Shown piece after piece: positions 1-5,785 of a stretch of DNA of 18,121 nucleotides (the first letter of the stretch is position 1; each line of letters starts with the position of its first letter). Both the position numbers and the translations under genes were made by a program. The DNA is from JAIEPT01 sp038217425. GTDB lineage: Bacteria; Planctomycetota; Planctomycetia; Gemmatales; Gemmataceae. The stretch covers positions 1-18,121 of the forward strand of contig JBBQPM010000135.1 in the NCBI GenBank assembly GCA_038217425.1, given 5' to 3'. The notes beneath the pieces are model-generated. The model did not search any database, was not told the DNA's origin, and was given only the letters and a program-made list of their open reading frames with translations.

Positions 1-25
1 GAGGGGAGAAGATAGCGCTGTAGTA

Positions 26-1309
26 CTAAGCCGGCGGCAGCACCGCCGCGGCGCGAAGGTTTGCACGCGGAACCTGGGGACCGTTGCGAAGAGCGAGGAA
101 GCGCGGATTCGCCTCAAGTTTCTCGAAAAGCTTGTCGTCGGCAAAGTTTTGCGGTCCGAAACCCAGCTGCACCGCCTGGGTAAGATGGTCCACAGCCGGC
201 TCGATGAGGTCGGGATTGGTTTTGGCCTGCTGTGCCAACAGACTGGCGGCGTCGAAATGGAGTTGGCCGGAAGCCGGTCTCAGGCGCAACGCGGTTTGCG
301 CGTCTTGAGAGCCACGCGTCAACCATTTCGCACTTTCATCCCCGTCGGCTTGCAACGATCGTTCCAGGAAGAGTAACGCGCGGTTGCGGTAGACCGCGGC
401 TTCGTTCGCATCGTGTTCCAGAGCGGAGTTGAACGCCGACTCGGCGCGGTCGTAGTCGCCGCGCTGTTTGTAGAGGAGCCCGAGATTGTTCCATAAAGCG
501 CTGGTGCGAAAGTCGGCGGCGAGGGCTCGTTCGTAGAAGTTACTGGCGAGCCGATCGCTTTTCTGCAGATGGTGCATAAAGCCGGCCCAGGCCTTGGTCA
601 GTCCCGACGGCGCCAACTCATCCGCCTTTTCGAAATCGTTCGCGGCGAACAGTCGCTTCGATTCGTCCGTCTCGCCCCAGTGCCGATAGGCATGCGCCCG
701 CGCGAGTCGCAAGTCGCCTTGGTTGGGCTCTGCCGCGATGGCCTTGTTCAGATGCTCGACGGCGCGGTCCCACTGCATGAGCCGAATCGATTCCTCAGCG
801 AGCGCCTTCGGGGACGGGGTCTCGCTCGGCCGATTCCAGAGGAAGGCGAAGGCCAACATGCAGACCGCGGCCATCCCGGCAAGCGCCGCTCCGAGCAGCA
901 CCTTGCGCCGTCTCGGTTTGACGACGGGCGCCGACCGAGGTCGCAACCGGTCAACGATTTCCCCGGCACTGGCAAAGCGATCCTCGAGTTCGAACTCCAA
1001 ACACTTGTGAATGATCTTGGCGAATTCCGCGTCGACCTTCGGGTTCAGCGCGCGGATGGAGGGCGCCCCGAACCCTTGCTTTTCCAGCATGCGTAGCGAC
1101 CAATCCTCGGCCGTCTTTTCGGGAACGGGGCCAAACGGATGGCGACCCGTGAGTAATTCGTAGAGAATGACGCCAGTGGAATACAGATCCGAACGCTCGT
1201 CGTTATCGTCGGCCTCGCCGCCTTGAGCGACGGCGAGGAGGTGTTCGGGCGGCATGTAGACGGGGGTGCCGCCGAACCGGGTCTCGGGGAGCCTGACGTC
1301 GGCGGAGAG
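26..1309 (-). CDS. C-terminal fragment of the broken kinase (C-lobe, TM helix, TPR region)
   Basis: This frame carries the second half of the kinase. It starts at the LSADV codons (base 1309); the first in-frame ATG is the Met of YMPPEH at 1255, which is an internal residue of the activation segment and has no convincing ribosome binding site. Counting from that Met, the PPE motif is at 3-5, the alpha-F Asp lies in RSDLYSTGV (D23), and the conserved C-lobe Arg lies in EDRF (R93). A basic stop-transfer RRRK precedes a hydrophobic helix at about 118-141. The remaining 260 residues are TPR-like helices (for example ALWNNLGLLYKQRGDYDRA), a usual protein-interaction module on such kinases. Confidence 0.7.
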   Translation of the reverse strand, partial: LSADVRLPETRFGGTPVYMPPEHLLAVAQGGEADDNDERSDLYSTGVILYELLTGRHPFGPVPEKTAEDWSLRMLEKQGFGAPSIRALNPKVDAEFAKIIHKCLEFELEDRFASAGEIVDRLRPRSAPVVKPRRRKVLLGAALAGMAAVCMLAFAFLWNRPSETPSPKALAEESIRLMQWDRAVEHLNKAIAAEPNQGDLRLARAHAYRHWGETDESKRLFAANDFEKADELAPSGLTKAWAGFMHHLQKSDRLASNFYERALAADFRTSALWNNLGLLYKQRGDYDRAESAFNSALEHDANEAAVYRNRALLFLERSLQADGDESAKWLTRGSQDAQTALRLRPASGQLHFDAASLLAQQAKTNPDLIEPAVDHLTQAVQLGFGPQNFADDKLFEKLEANPRFLALRNGPQVPRANLRAAAVLPPA

Positions 1310-2069
1310 GCAGGAGCATGGGACGGGCGGCGTGCGAGAGGAGGATGTTCGACGGCTTGAGGTCGCGATGCACGATGCCGAGCTGGTGAATGAACTTGAG
1401 CGCCTCGAAAATCTGCAGAGCCAGGTGTCGTACGCCTTCGACGTAAGAACCTTCGAGGAGGACGGAAGCGGGTTCTTCGCCGGGATCGCTATGGTTCAGA
1501 AAGCGGGCGTCGCGGCGGGCGGTTGCCAAGATGGCGTCGGCACGGGTCGGGACGGCGCCGAGCTCGAGAACGTGAGCGAGCGTCGCGCTCCCCAGGAACG
1601 GCATGCACACGACCGACAATCCCGACGAGGCGTCCGCGTCGACCGAGTAGACCGGTACGATATTGGGATGGCGAATCCGGCCCAGGATCCGCGCCTCGGC
1701 GTTGCCGTACGGCGACACCTTGAGTGCCACTTCGCGGTCCCCAAGTTCCGGCTCCAGGGCCAGATAGACGCGTGAAAAGGCGCCTCGGCCCAGCATCTCT
1801 TTGAGATCGAACCCCAGAAACGACGTTCCCTCCGCCGGGTAATCGGCGTGCACAGGCTCCAAGAGATGAGCGTTGTCCTGAACGAACTGGTGCGCCCGCA
1901 GGAGCCGCATCAGCGAGCTTTGCACCGCCGGGAAACGCTGGCAGAACTCGTCCGGATCCGGCGCCTGCCCCGCCTCTTCTTGTAGGCAAAATTGATCGTA
2001 GGCCTCGTCCAGAAGTTGCGATTCTTCCAGTTCGGGCGCGATGTCCAGGATCTTTTCGGCTACGTTCAT
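1203..2069 (-). CDS. N-terminal fragment of the broken kinase (N-lobe and catalytic loop)
   Basis: Residues 1-75 form an acidic, helical N-terminal region as in many planctomycete kinases. The kinase fold begins near residue 85: glycine loop GRGAFSRV (94-101), the VALK lysine (K117), the alpha-C glutamate (E125), and catalytic loop HRDLKPSN with D236, K238 and N241. From about residue 254 the reading is an arginine/proline-rich out-of-frame tail (RRRQAPRDPVRRH) that ends at 1203. An expressed fragment would lack the activation loop and most of the C-lobe and should have no phosphotransfer activity. The ATG at 2069 overlaps the upstream sigma gene stop by 4 bp. Confidence 0.75.
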   Translation of the reverse strand: MNVAEKILDIAPELEESQLLDEAYDQFCLQEEAGQAPDPDEFCQRFPAVQSSLMRLLRAHQFVQDNAHLLEPVHADYPAEGTSFLGFDLKEMLGRGAFSRVYLALEPELGDREVALKVSPYGNAEARILGRIRHPNIVPVYSVDADASSGLSVVCMPFLGSATLAHVLELGAVPTRADAILATARRDARFLNHSDPGEEPASVLLEGSYVEGVRHLALQIFEALKFIHQLGIVHRDLKPSNILLSHAARPMLLPLRRRQAPRDPVRRHPRLHAARTPPRRRSRRRGRR

Positions 2070-2656
2070 GTTGGTAGGTTCTTGAGGGCTTTTTCGATCA
2101 CGCGACGCACCGTCTTTTCGCTCACCTTCAGCTCCACGGCAATCTCCGCGGGCCTCTTTCCTCCGCGCAATAATACCATGATCCGCCGATGCACGGGATT
2201 CATTCCCGCGAGAAGCCCTTCCCAGGTCTCTTTGGCGATAAAGATCTGGCTCGCGCTGGCGTCAGGCGACTTCAGCGGGATGCGATCCTCGACCCCCTCC
2301 GTTTTCCGTTCGAGCGATTCTTCGCGATTGACGTCGAACTTCTTGCCGAAGCGCTGGCGGACGGTGTCGACGACCTTGTTCTGCGCCATCCGCGTCAGAT
2401 AGGCGATGAGAGCCTGCGGCGAGTTAAAGGTCTTGCCCGACGGGAGATCGGCGAAAAATGAAGCCCACACGTCTTGCGTGAAATCAAGCGAATCGAACTT
2501 GGGCCGAAGATCTTTCGGCAGACGCTGACGGACGGCGCGCAGAATATGTCGGCCGTACTCGTCCAGGAGCACCCGGGCGGCTTCTTCGGAACCGCTGAGA
2601 AGTTGCTCCATGAGCTCGGCAAACGGAGTCGATTTATCGGCCATCACATGGTTCAC
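2066..2656 (-). CDS. ECF-type RNA polymerase sigma factor, kinase-associated planctomycete group
   Basis: A 196-residue sigma-70 family protein of ECF size that directs RNA polymerase to its own promoter set. Region 2 spans about residues 10-105 (LLDEYGRHILRAVRQRL, then SLDFTQDVWASFFADL, then ALIAYLTRMAQNKVVDTVRQRF, the -10 recognition and core-binding helices). Region 4 is the C-terminal helix-turn-helix from about 150 (MNPVHRRIMVLLRGGKRPAEIAVELKVSEKTVRRVIEKAL). No anti-sigma gene is adjacent. Its stop overlaps the kinase ATG, matching the planctomycete arrangement in which a kinase is thought to control the sigma factor. That kinase is broken here, so control may be lost or taken over. M5 (2644) is an alternative start; the first ATG is chosen because an SD-like GGGGAG and an extended -10 lie just upstream. 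Confidence 0.88.
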   Translation of the reverse strand: MNHVMADKSTPFAELMEQLLSGSEEAARVLLDEYGRHILRAVRQRLPKDLRPKFDSLDFTQDVWASFFADLPSGKTFNSPQALIAYLTRMAQNKVVDTVRQRFGKKFDVNREESLERKTEGVEDRIPLKSPDASASQIFIAKETWEGLLAGMNPVHRRIMVLLRGGKRPAEIAVELKVSEKTVRRVIEKALKNLPT

Positions 2657-2664
2657 GGCAGGTC

Positions 2665-2692
2665 TCCCCTGAGGAAACAGTATAACAGGGGA
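2665..2692. promoter_or_regulatory. Operator-like inverted repeat around the sigma gene -10
   Basis: TCCCCTG (2665-2671) and CAGGGGA (2686-2692) form a perfect 7-bp inverted repeat with a 14-bp spacer. Half-site centres are 21 bp apart, two helical turns. The spacer holds the -10 element and the predicted start, so a dimeric regulator bound here would block transcription. As RNA the repeat would not form, because half of it lies upstream of the start. Confidence 0.3.
2679..2687 (-). promoter_or_regulatory. Extended -10 promoter of the sigma-kinase operon
   Basis: On the minus strand the bases read TGTTATACT, an extended -10 (TG, one base, TATACT) about 22 bases before the sigma ATG. Transcription would begin near 2672, giving a leader of only about 16 nt that includes GGGGAG. 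There is no good -35 at 17 bp (TGGCAT), as expected for an extended -10 promoter. Confidence 0.4.
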
Positions 2693-2785
2693 TCCGCCGC
2701 GATGCCATGGCTGACTTTGACGAAAATTCCGAAGTTGTCAGAGGTAACGATTGTACGGTCAGGAAATCGTCGGCCGACTGCGGCT

Positions 2786-3781
2786 CTAGCGCGAACGTCC
2801 CTGGCCCAGCCCCAGAATCCGCGGGCCTTGCGGTGAGAGCCAAACCAGGATCGCGCCCATCTCTTCCTCGCCGACGTTGTAACGCAGCTTGATCGCGACG
2901 GCGCGGACTTCGCCCGGCGGGAACGGTTTGAGCGCAGCCGCTTCGTCCGTCGTCGCGTGGGCCAAGAAGACTTCCCCGCGGCGAACGTGCAACATGCTCA
3001 GCGAAAAGTTCTTGTATTTACGCGAATTGGCCGACATCTGCACGAGTGCGGCACGCAACTCGCCGGGCGATTTCGCTTCATGCACCCCTCCCATCGTGAA
3101 CGGCAAATGACACATCTCTGCCAGCTCGTCGGTCTTTTCCAGAGCCAGGAGCCGAAAGAACGTACGGGCGGCCGTGAGCGCCTGTTCCGTCGGCGCCTCG
3201 GCGTCGAGCTTGAGCAGCGGCAAGGCCCGCAGCTGACAGGGCCAGGCGTCGGCGTCCGTGAAAAGGTCCGCCGGCGTGAGCCCCTGTTCCTGCAAATCGC
3301 GCAGCGCCGCGAGAATCTCGGCCTGAACCTGCGGATCCTCTGCGGTCGGCAGGTAGTCCCACAAAATCTTGGCGGCATGGGGCGGTCGATGCAGGCGCAA
3401 CAGCCGAACCGCTGCCTCCGCCTGAAACGCCGGCCATCTCGGCGCCATCCGCAGTTCGATTCGGCTCAGCGCCCGACGCAGATGGAGATCGGGCCCCTGC
3501 GCCGCCTGCCGAAAGAGCGCAATCGCCCCCGGAGGCGCCGACGCCAACGCTTCCTGCGCCTTCAAACGGACTGCATACTCCGGATCGTTCAGCCGTTCCA
3601 GCGCGGACTCGACGTCTTTGCCCTGTTGCCGGGTCAGCGAAAAACGACGTACCAGTTCCGCGACGTGCCCGATCTCCTCGGGTGCCCGCAGACGCAGACA
3701 GCGCAGGTCTTCTTCCGACTGGTACAGCGGGAACCCAGGCCCCGCCCATAGCAGACTCGCCACCCAAATCATTGCGGACAT
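2786..3781 (-). CDS. Secreted HEAT-like repeat protein with C-terminal NTF2-like domain (hypothetical)
   Basis: 331 residues. The first 18 are hydrophobic (MSAMIWVASLLWAGPGFPLY) and look like a short signal peptide or anchor, though they lack positive residues. Residues about 55-165 are paired amphipathic helices of HEAT type (YAVRLKAQEALASAP, LHLRRALSRIEL, PQVQAEILAALRDLQEQG). From about 200 to the end a different domain begins with ARTFFRLLALEKTDELAEMC and ends in beta-rich segments. This resembles NTF2/SnoaL-like folds, but I infer that from pattern only. No catalytic motif is visible. It lies 129 bp upstream of the sigma gene on the same strand, so read-through is possible. Function unknown; probably a periplasmic binding or scaffold protein. 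Confidence 0.75.
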   Translation of the reverse strand: MSAMIWVASLLWAGPGFPLYQSEEDLRCLRLRAPEEIGHVAELVRRFSLTRQQGKDVESALERLNDPEYAVRLKAQEALASAPPGAIALFRQAAQGPDLHLRRALSRIELRMAPRWPAFQAEAAVRLLRLHRPPHAAKILWDYLPTAEDPQVQAEILAALRDLQEQGLTPADLFTDADAWPCQLRALPLLKLDAEAPTEQALTAARTFFRLLALEKTDELAEMCHLPFTMGGVHEAKSPGELRAALVQMSANSRKYKNFSLSMLHVRRGEVFLAHATTDEAAALKPFPPGEVRAVAIKLRYNVGEEEMGAILVWLSPQGPRILGLGQGRSR

Positions 3782-3957
3782 CGTGCGAACGCCTTGTCAA
3801 ACCGTGCCTTCTCCGCCCCGGCTGGTAGGTTTGGAGGGTAGAAGTTACAAGCTTTGCAAGTTTTTCCGATTCCGTCCGTTCTACCGGCACCCTCCGTGGT
3901 TCGCCGTAAATCAAATCTTCCTCAATACTTATGGAATGTTCGCACAGGTATCGAGGA

Positions 3958-3976
3958 ATTGGCACGCGGAGTGCTT
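3958..3976 (+). promoter_or_regulatory. Sigma-54 (RpoN) type promoter
   Basis: The plus strand reads TTGGCACGCGGAGTGCTTT. The -24 element TTGGCACG is a full match to the RpoN consensus. The -12 element is GTGCT against consensus TTGCW, with the invariant GC present. Exactly 10 nt separate GG (3961-3962) from GC (3973-3974), the obligatory spacing. The start is predicted near 3986. It needs RpoN and an enhancer-binding activator, neither encoded here. The first transcription unit downstream is the stem-loop array, not the MFS gene, because a terminator intervenes. Confidence 0.6.
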
Positions 3977-3985
3977 TCTATCTCT

Positions 3986-4218
3986 TTCGTTCTGGTGAAA
4001 GCCAGGAAGTTTTAAGGGACAACCGGTTCGAAACGTTCCCCCGCGATTCGAACCCAGCGGTTCCCCCCGCTGCCCAAGCGAAGTCGTCATGGTTCCCCCG
4101 ACCGCGTCCTTCCCCCGGACGGCGATTTCCAGTTCCTGAAACTCCGTCCCCTCCCCCTATGGTTCTCCTACCCCTATCCCCTCAACCACCCGCTTCCCCA
4201 GCGGGTGGTTCTCTTTTT
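3986..4218 (+). ncRNA. Predicted small RNA: tandem stem-loops showing UUCCCC loops
   Basis: About 233 nt between a sigma-54-type promoter and an intrinsic terminator with no plausible ORF. Stem-loops seen by eye: 3990-4007 (TTCTGG/CCAGGA, loop TGAAAG); 4025-4054 (GGTTCGAA/TTCGAACC, one A-A mismatch, two more pairs, loop TTCCCCCG); 4055-4072 (CAGCGG/CCGCTG, loop TTCCCC); 4091-4103 (GGT/ACC, weak, loop TCCCCCG); 4105-4121 (CGTCC/GGACG, loop TTCCCCC); terminator 4184-4210 (10 bp, loop TTCCCCA). The middle hairpins abut or lie 1 nt apart where adjacent, with a C/U-rich linker at 4142-4183. Five loops carry the same motif on unrelated stems, which suggests selection on the loops. Exposed UCCC loops are known in Gram-positive small RNAs such as RsaE, where they bind ribosome binding sites; the analogous role here is inference. 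It could instead be an attenuating leader of the MFS gene. I recognise no known family. Confidence 0.55.
4184..4218 (+). terminator. Rho-independent terminator
   Basis: A perfect 10-bp stem, AACCACCCGC (4184-4193) with GCGGGTGGTT (4201-4210), a 7-nt loop TTCCCCA, then CTCTTTTT (4211-4218). There is no T-run on the opposite strand, so it acts on plus-strand transcripts only. It ends the predicted small RNA and separates the sigma-54 promoter from the MFS gene. Confidence 0.85.
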
Positions 4219-4260
4219 GCGCTGGCCGTGTACGGCCGCAACTGAGACGTTCGCAATTTC

Positions 4261-4323
4261 TTTCCGAGCCGGAAGTTAGCGACGATCTTCGCAAAATCGT
4301 CGCTAACGCTTCCGGCTCGGAAA
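4261..4323. repeat. Palindromic repeat, GAGCCGGAAG family, copy 1
   Basis: TTTCCGAGCCGGAAG (4261-4275) pairs perfectly with 4309-4323, and TTAGCGACGAT (4276-4286) with 4296-4306. A 2-base bulge (CG) lies on the right arm and the loop is 9 nt. This gives 26 bp of pairing. The core GAGCCGGAAG and AGCGACGA recur at 11901-11962 and, decayed, at 13923-13987. No T-run follows, so it is not an ordinary terminator. Confidence 0.85.
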
Positions 4324-4485
4324 TTCACAGTCTAATTCTTGGCCGCGTGAAGGATCAAACGGGGCAAGCTTGACGACTGTAACTGTTGGGCAAACCCGCC
4401 GAAAGCCGATCTCGGCGATTCCGCGCCGCCGCGGACCGAAACCGCGCGGGGAAATCGGGCTGTGCCGACTGTGCCGCTTCATACA

Positions 4486-5784
4486 ATGCCCCCTATGCTG
4501 CACTCCACACACGCCGTCCCCGCGCGGGCCTGGGTCGTGACCTTCGCGGGCACGGCCGTCAATCTCTGTCTGGGCATCCTCTATGCCTGGAGCATCTGGA
4601 AAGCCCAACTCACCACCAAGGACGAAGCCCTCGTCGGTACCGCGATGACCGGCCTCAATGAAGGCTGGGCTTATCTCAGCGACGCGCAAGCAACCTGGGC
4701 GTACGCCATCTGCGGCGTGGTCTTCGCCCTGTTCATGATTCCGGGGGGGCGCATCCAGGACCGTTACGGCCCAAAGGTCGGGGCCACCCTCGGCGGTCTC
4801 TGCGTCGCGGCAGGATGTCTGCTGGCGGGATGGATGAAAAGTTATCTTGGCCTGGTGCTGGGGTTCGGCGTCATGGGGGGCATCGGCATGGGCATCGGTT
4901 ACGCCGCCGCCACCCCCGCCGCCGTGCAGTGGTTCAGCCCCAGGCAACGCGGACTTATCGTCGGCCTGGTCGTCGGCGGTTACGGCGCCGCCCCCATCTA
5001 CATCGCCCCGCTCGCCAGATACCTGATCGGCGCGTATGGCCTCTCCGCAAGTTTCATCGGGCTGGGATTGTTGTTCGCGGTCGTCATCGTGATTGCCGGA
5101 CAGCTGCTCTCCCGACCGCCGGCGGGGTACGTGGTTCCCGCGGCGCCGATCAATGCGAACATTACCAACATCAACTGGTCGGCGGGGGAAATGGTGAAGA
5201 CCTGGCAGTTCTACGCCCTGGTCGCGCTCTTCGTGTGTGCCGCCCAGTCGGGACTGCTGGTCATCGGCAACGCCGCCGGCATGCTCGCCGACACCGCCCG
5301 GGTCGCCGGCTCGGCGCAGTTCTTCGCCGCCAACGCCTGGCTTTTGCCCGCGTTCATCGGCATCGTCAACGCGGTGGGCCGAGTCGGCACTGGGCTCTAT
5401 TCCGACCGGCTGGGACGCACCGGCGCGTATTTGCTAAACGCCGGCCTTTCCGTCGTCTCCATACTCGCGTTACCCGCACTCATGCAGTCCGGTCAGGTCA
5501 CGCTCCTGTTCCTGGCCGTCGGCGTCATCGCCTGGCAGTACGGCGGTTCGCTGGCGCTGCTGCCCGCGTTCACCGCCGACTTTTTCGGCTCCGGCAACCT
5601 GGGATTTAAGTACGGGCTCGTCTTCCTCGGCTGGGGCATCGCGTTCTTCGTTCCGCAGCTGGGAGGCTACATCAAGGACGTGACCGGCAGTCTCGACCGG
5701 GCGTTCTACCTGTCGGCGGGGATGTTATTGGCGGCGCTGCTGCTGTGCAAGTTCGTGCGTCGGCCGCTGCGCGACGGGCAGTGA
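4486..5784 (+). CDS. OFA (oxalate/formate antiporter-like) MFS transporter
   Basis: A 12-helix major facilitator of about 430 residues, usual for the family, predicted in the cytoplasmic membrane. The first helix motif ARAWVVTFAGTAVNLCLGILYAWSIWK is characteristic of the OFA group. The helix 2-3 loop signature is GGRIQDRYGPK and its repeat in the second half is GLYSDRLGRTGAYL. FAANAWLLPAFIGIVNAVGRVGTG and the late helix FKYGLVFLGWGIAFFVPQLGGYIKD also fit. OFA members exchange small carboxylates; the substrate here cannot be told. Three in-frame starts are possible: GTG 4462 (GGGGAA 8 nt upstream), ATG 4486, ATG 4495. Family members begin close before the ARAW motif, so I chose 4486 without strong RBS support. 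The gene ends 1 bp from the oppositely oriented GH3 gene. Confidence 0.88.
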   Translation: MPPMLHSTHAVPARAWVVTFAGTAVNLCLGILYAWSIWKAQLTTKDEALVGTAMTGLNEGWAYLSDAQATWAYAICGVVFALFMIPGGRIQDRYGPKVGATLGGLCVAAGCLLAGWMKSYLGLVLGFGVMGGIGMGIGYAAATPAAVQWFSPRQRGLIVGLVVGGYGAAPIYIAPLARYLIGAYGLSASFIGLGLLFAVVIVIAGQLLSRPPAGYVVPAAPINANITNINWSAGEMVKTWQFYALVALFVCAAQSGLLVIGNAAGMLADTARVAGSAQFFAANAWLLPAFIGIVNAVGRVGTGLYSDRLGRTGAYLLNAGLSVVSILALPALMQSGQVTLLFLAVGVIAWQYGGSLALLPAFTADFFGSGNLGFKYGLVFLGWGIAFFVPQLGGYIKDVTGSLDRAFYLSAGMLLAALLLCKFVRRPLRDGQ

Positions 5785-5785
5785 T

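Larger units (their letters stand above)
26..2069 (-). pseudogene. Serine/threonine protein kinase with TM segment and TPRs, frameshifted at the DFG motif
   Basis: Two overlapping minus-strand frames together make one planctomycete-type receptor kinase of about 680 residues: N-terminal region, kinase domain, membrane helix, TPR region. The upstream frame runs through HRDLKPSNILL and PMLL, then goes out of frame. The downstream frame resumes at LSADVRLPETRFGGTPVYMPPE. Related kinases read LLDFNLS here. The observed DNA has one C (base 1310) between the LL and LS codons, where three codons would be expected, so 8 nt are missing. The loss shifts the frame and removes the Mg-binding Asp. The start overlaps the sigma gene stop as ATGA, so the pair was translationally coupled. 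Either the gene is inactive in this strain or the assembly has an error; a recoding event would not restore the Asp. The gene identity is certain; the pseudogene status is likely. Confidence 0.8.
3782..4485. other. 704-bp gene-free region between the HEAT-like protein and MFS genes
   Basis: No credible protein gene lies here. From left to right: leader and presumed promoter region of the HEAT-like gene (3782-3957, no clear -10/-35 seen); a sigma-54-type promoter on plus (3958-3976); a predicted small RNA of stem-loops with C-rich loops (about 3986-4218) ending in an intrinsic terminator; a long palindrome (4261-4323); and the leader of the MFS gene, which contains GGGGAA at 4448-4453. Each is listed separately. 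The base composition of 4035-4183 is very C-rich on plus, unlike flanking coding DNA. Confidence 0.7.

Noticed and set aside
1203..1310. Programmed ribosomal frameshift joining the kinase halves
   Set aside because: No slippery sequence is evident, and joining the frames would still lack the DFN aspartate.
3078..3965. 295-codon minus-strand frame overlapping the HEAT-like gene
   Set aside because: It is glycine/arginine/alanine-rich out-of-frame reading of a gene whose own frame shows coherent helical repeats.
4025..4054. tRNA-like TTCGAAxCC sequence, possible tRNA on either strand
   Set aside because: The sequence resembles a T-loop, but no T-stem of five pairs, acceptor stem or anticodon arm can be built around it. 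The bases are better explained by the 8-bp hairpin.
4025..4210. Minus-strand reading of the array as a CsrB-like RNA with GGGGAA loops
   Set aside because: On minus no promoter was found and no T-run follows any of the hairpins; promoter and terminator signals are both on plus. Kept only as a less likely alternative.
3931..4245. Plus-strand open frame of 104 codons over the hairpin region
   Set aside because: The translation is a proline/serine-rich stretch produced by C-rich DNA, has no RBS, begins upstream of the predicted transcript start, and runs through the terminator.
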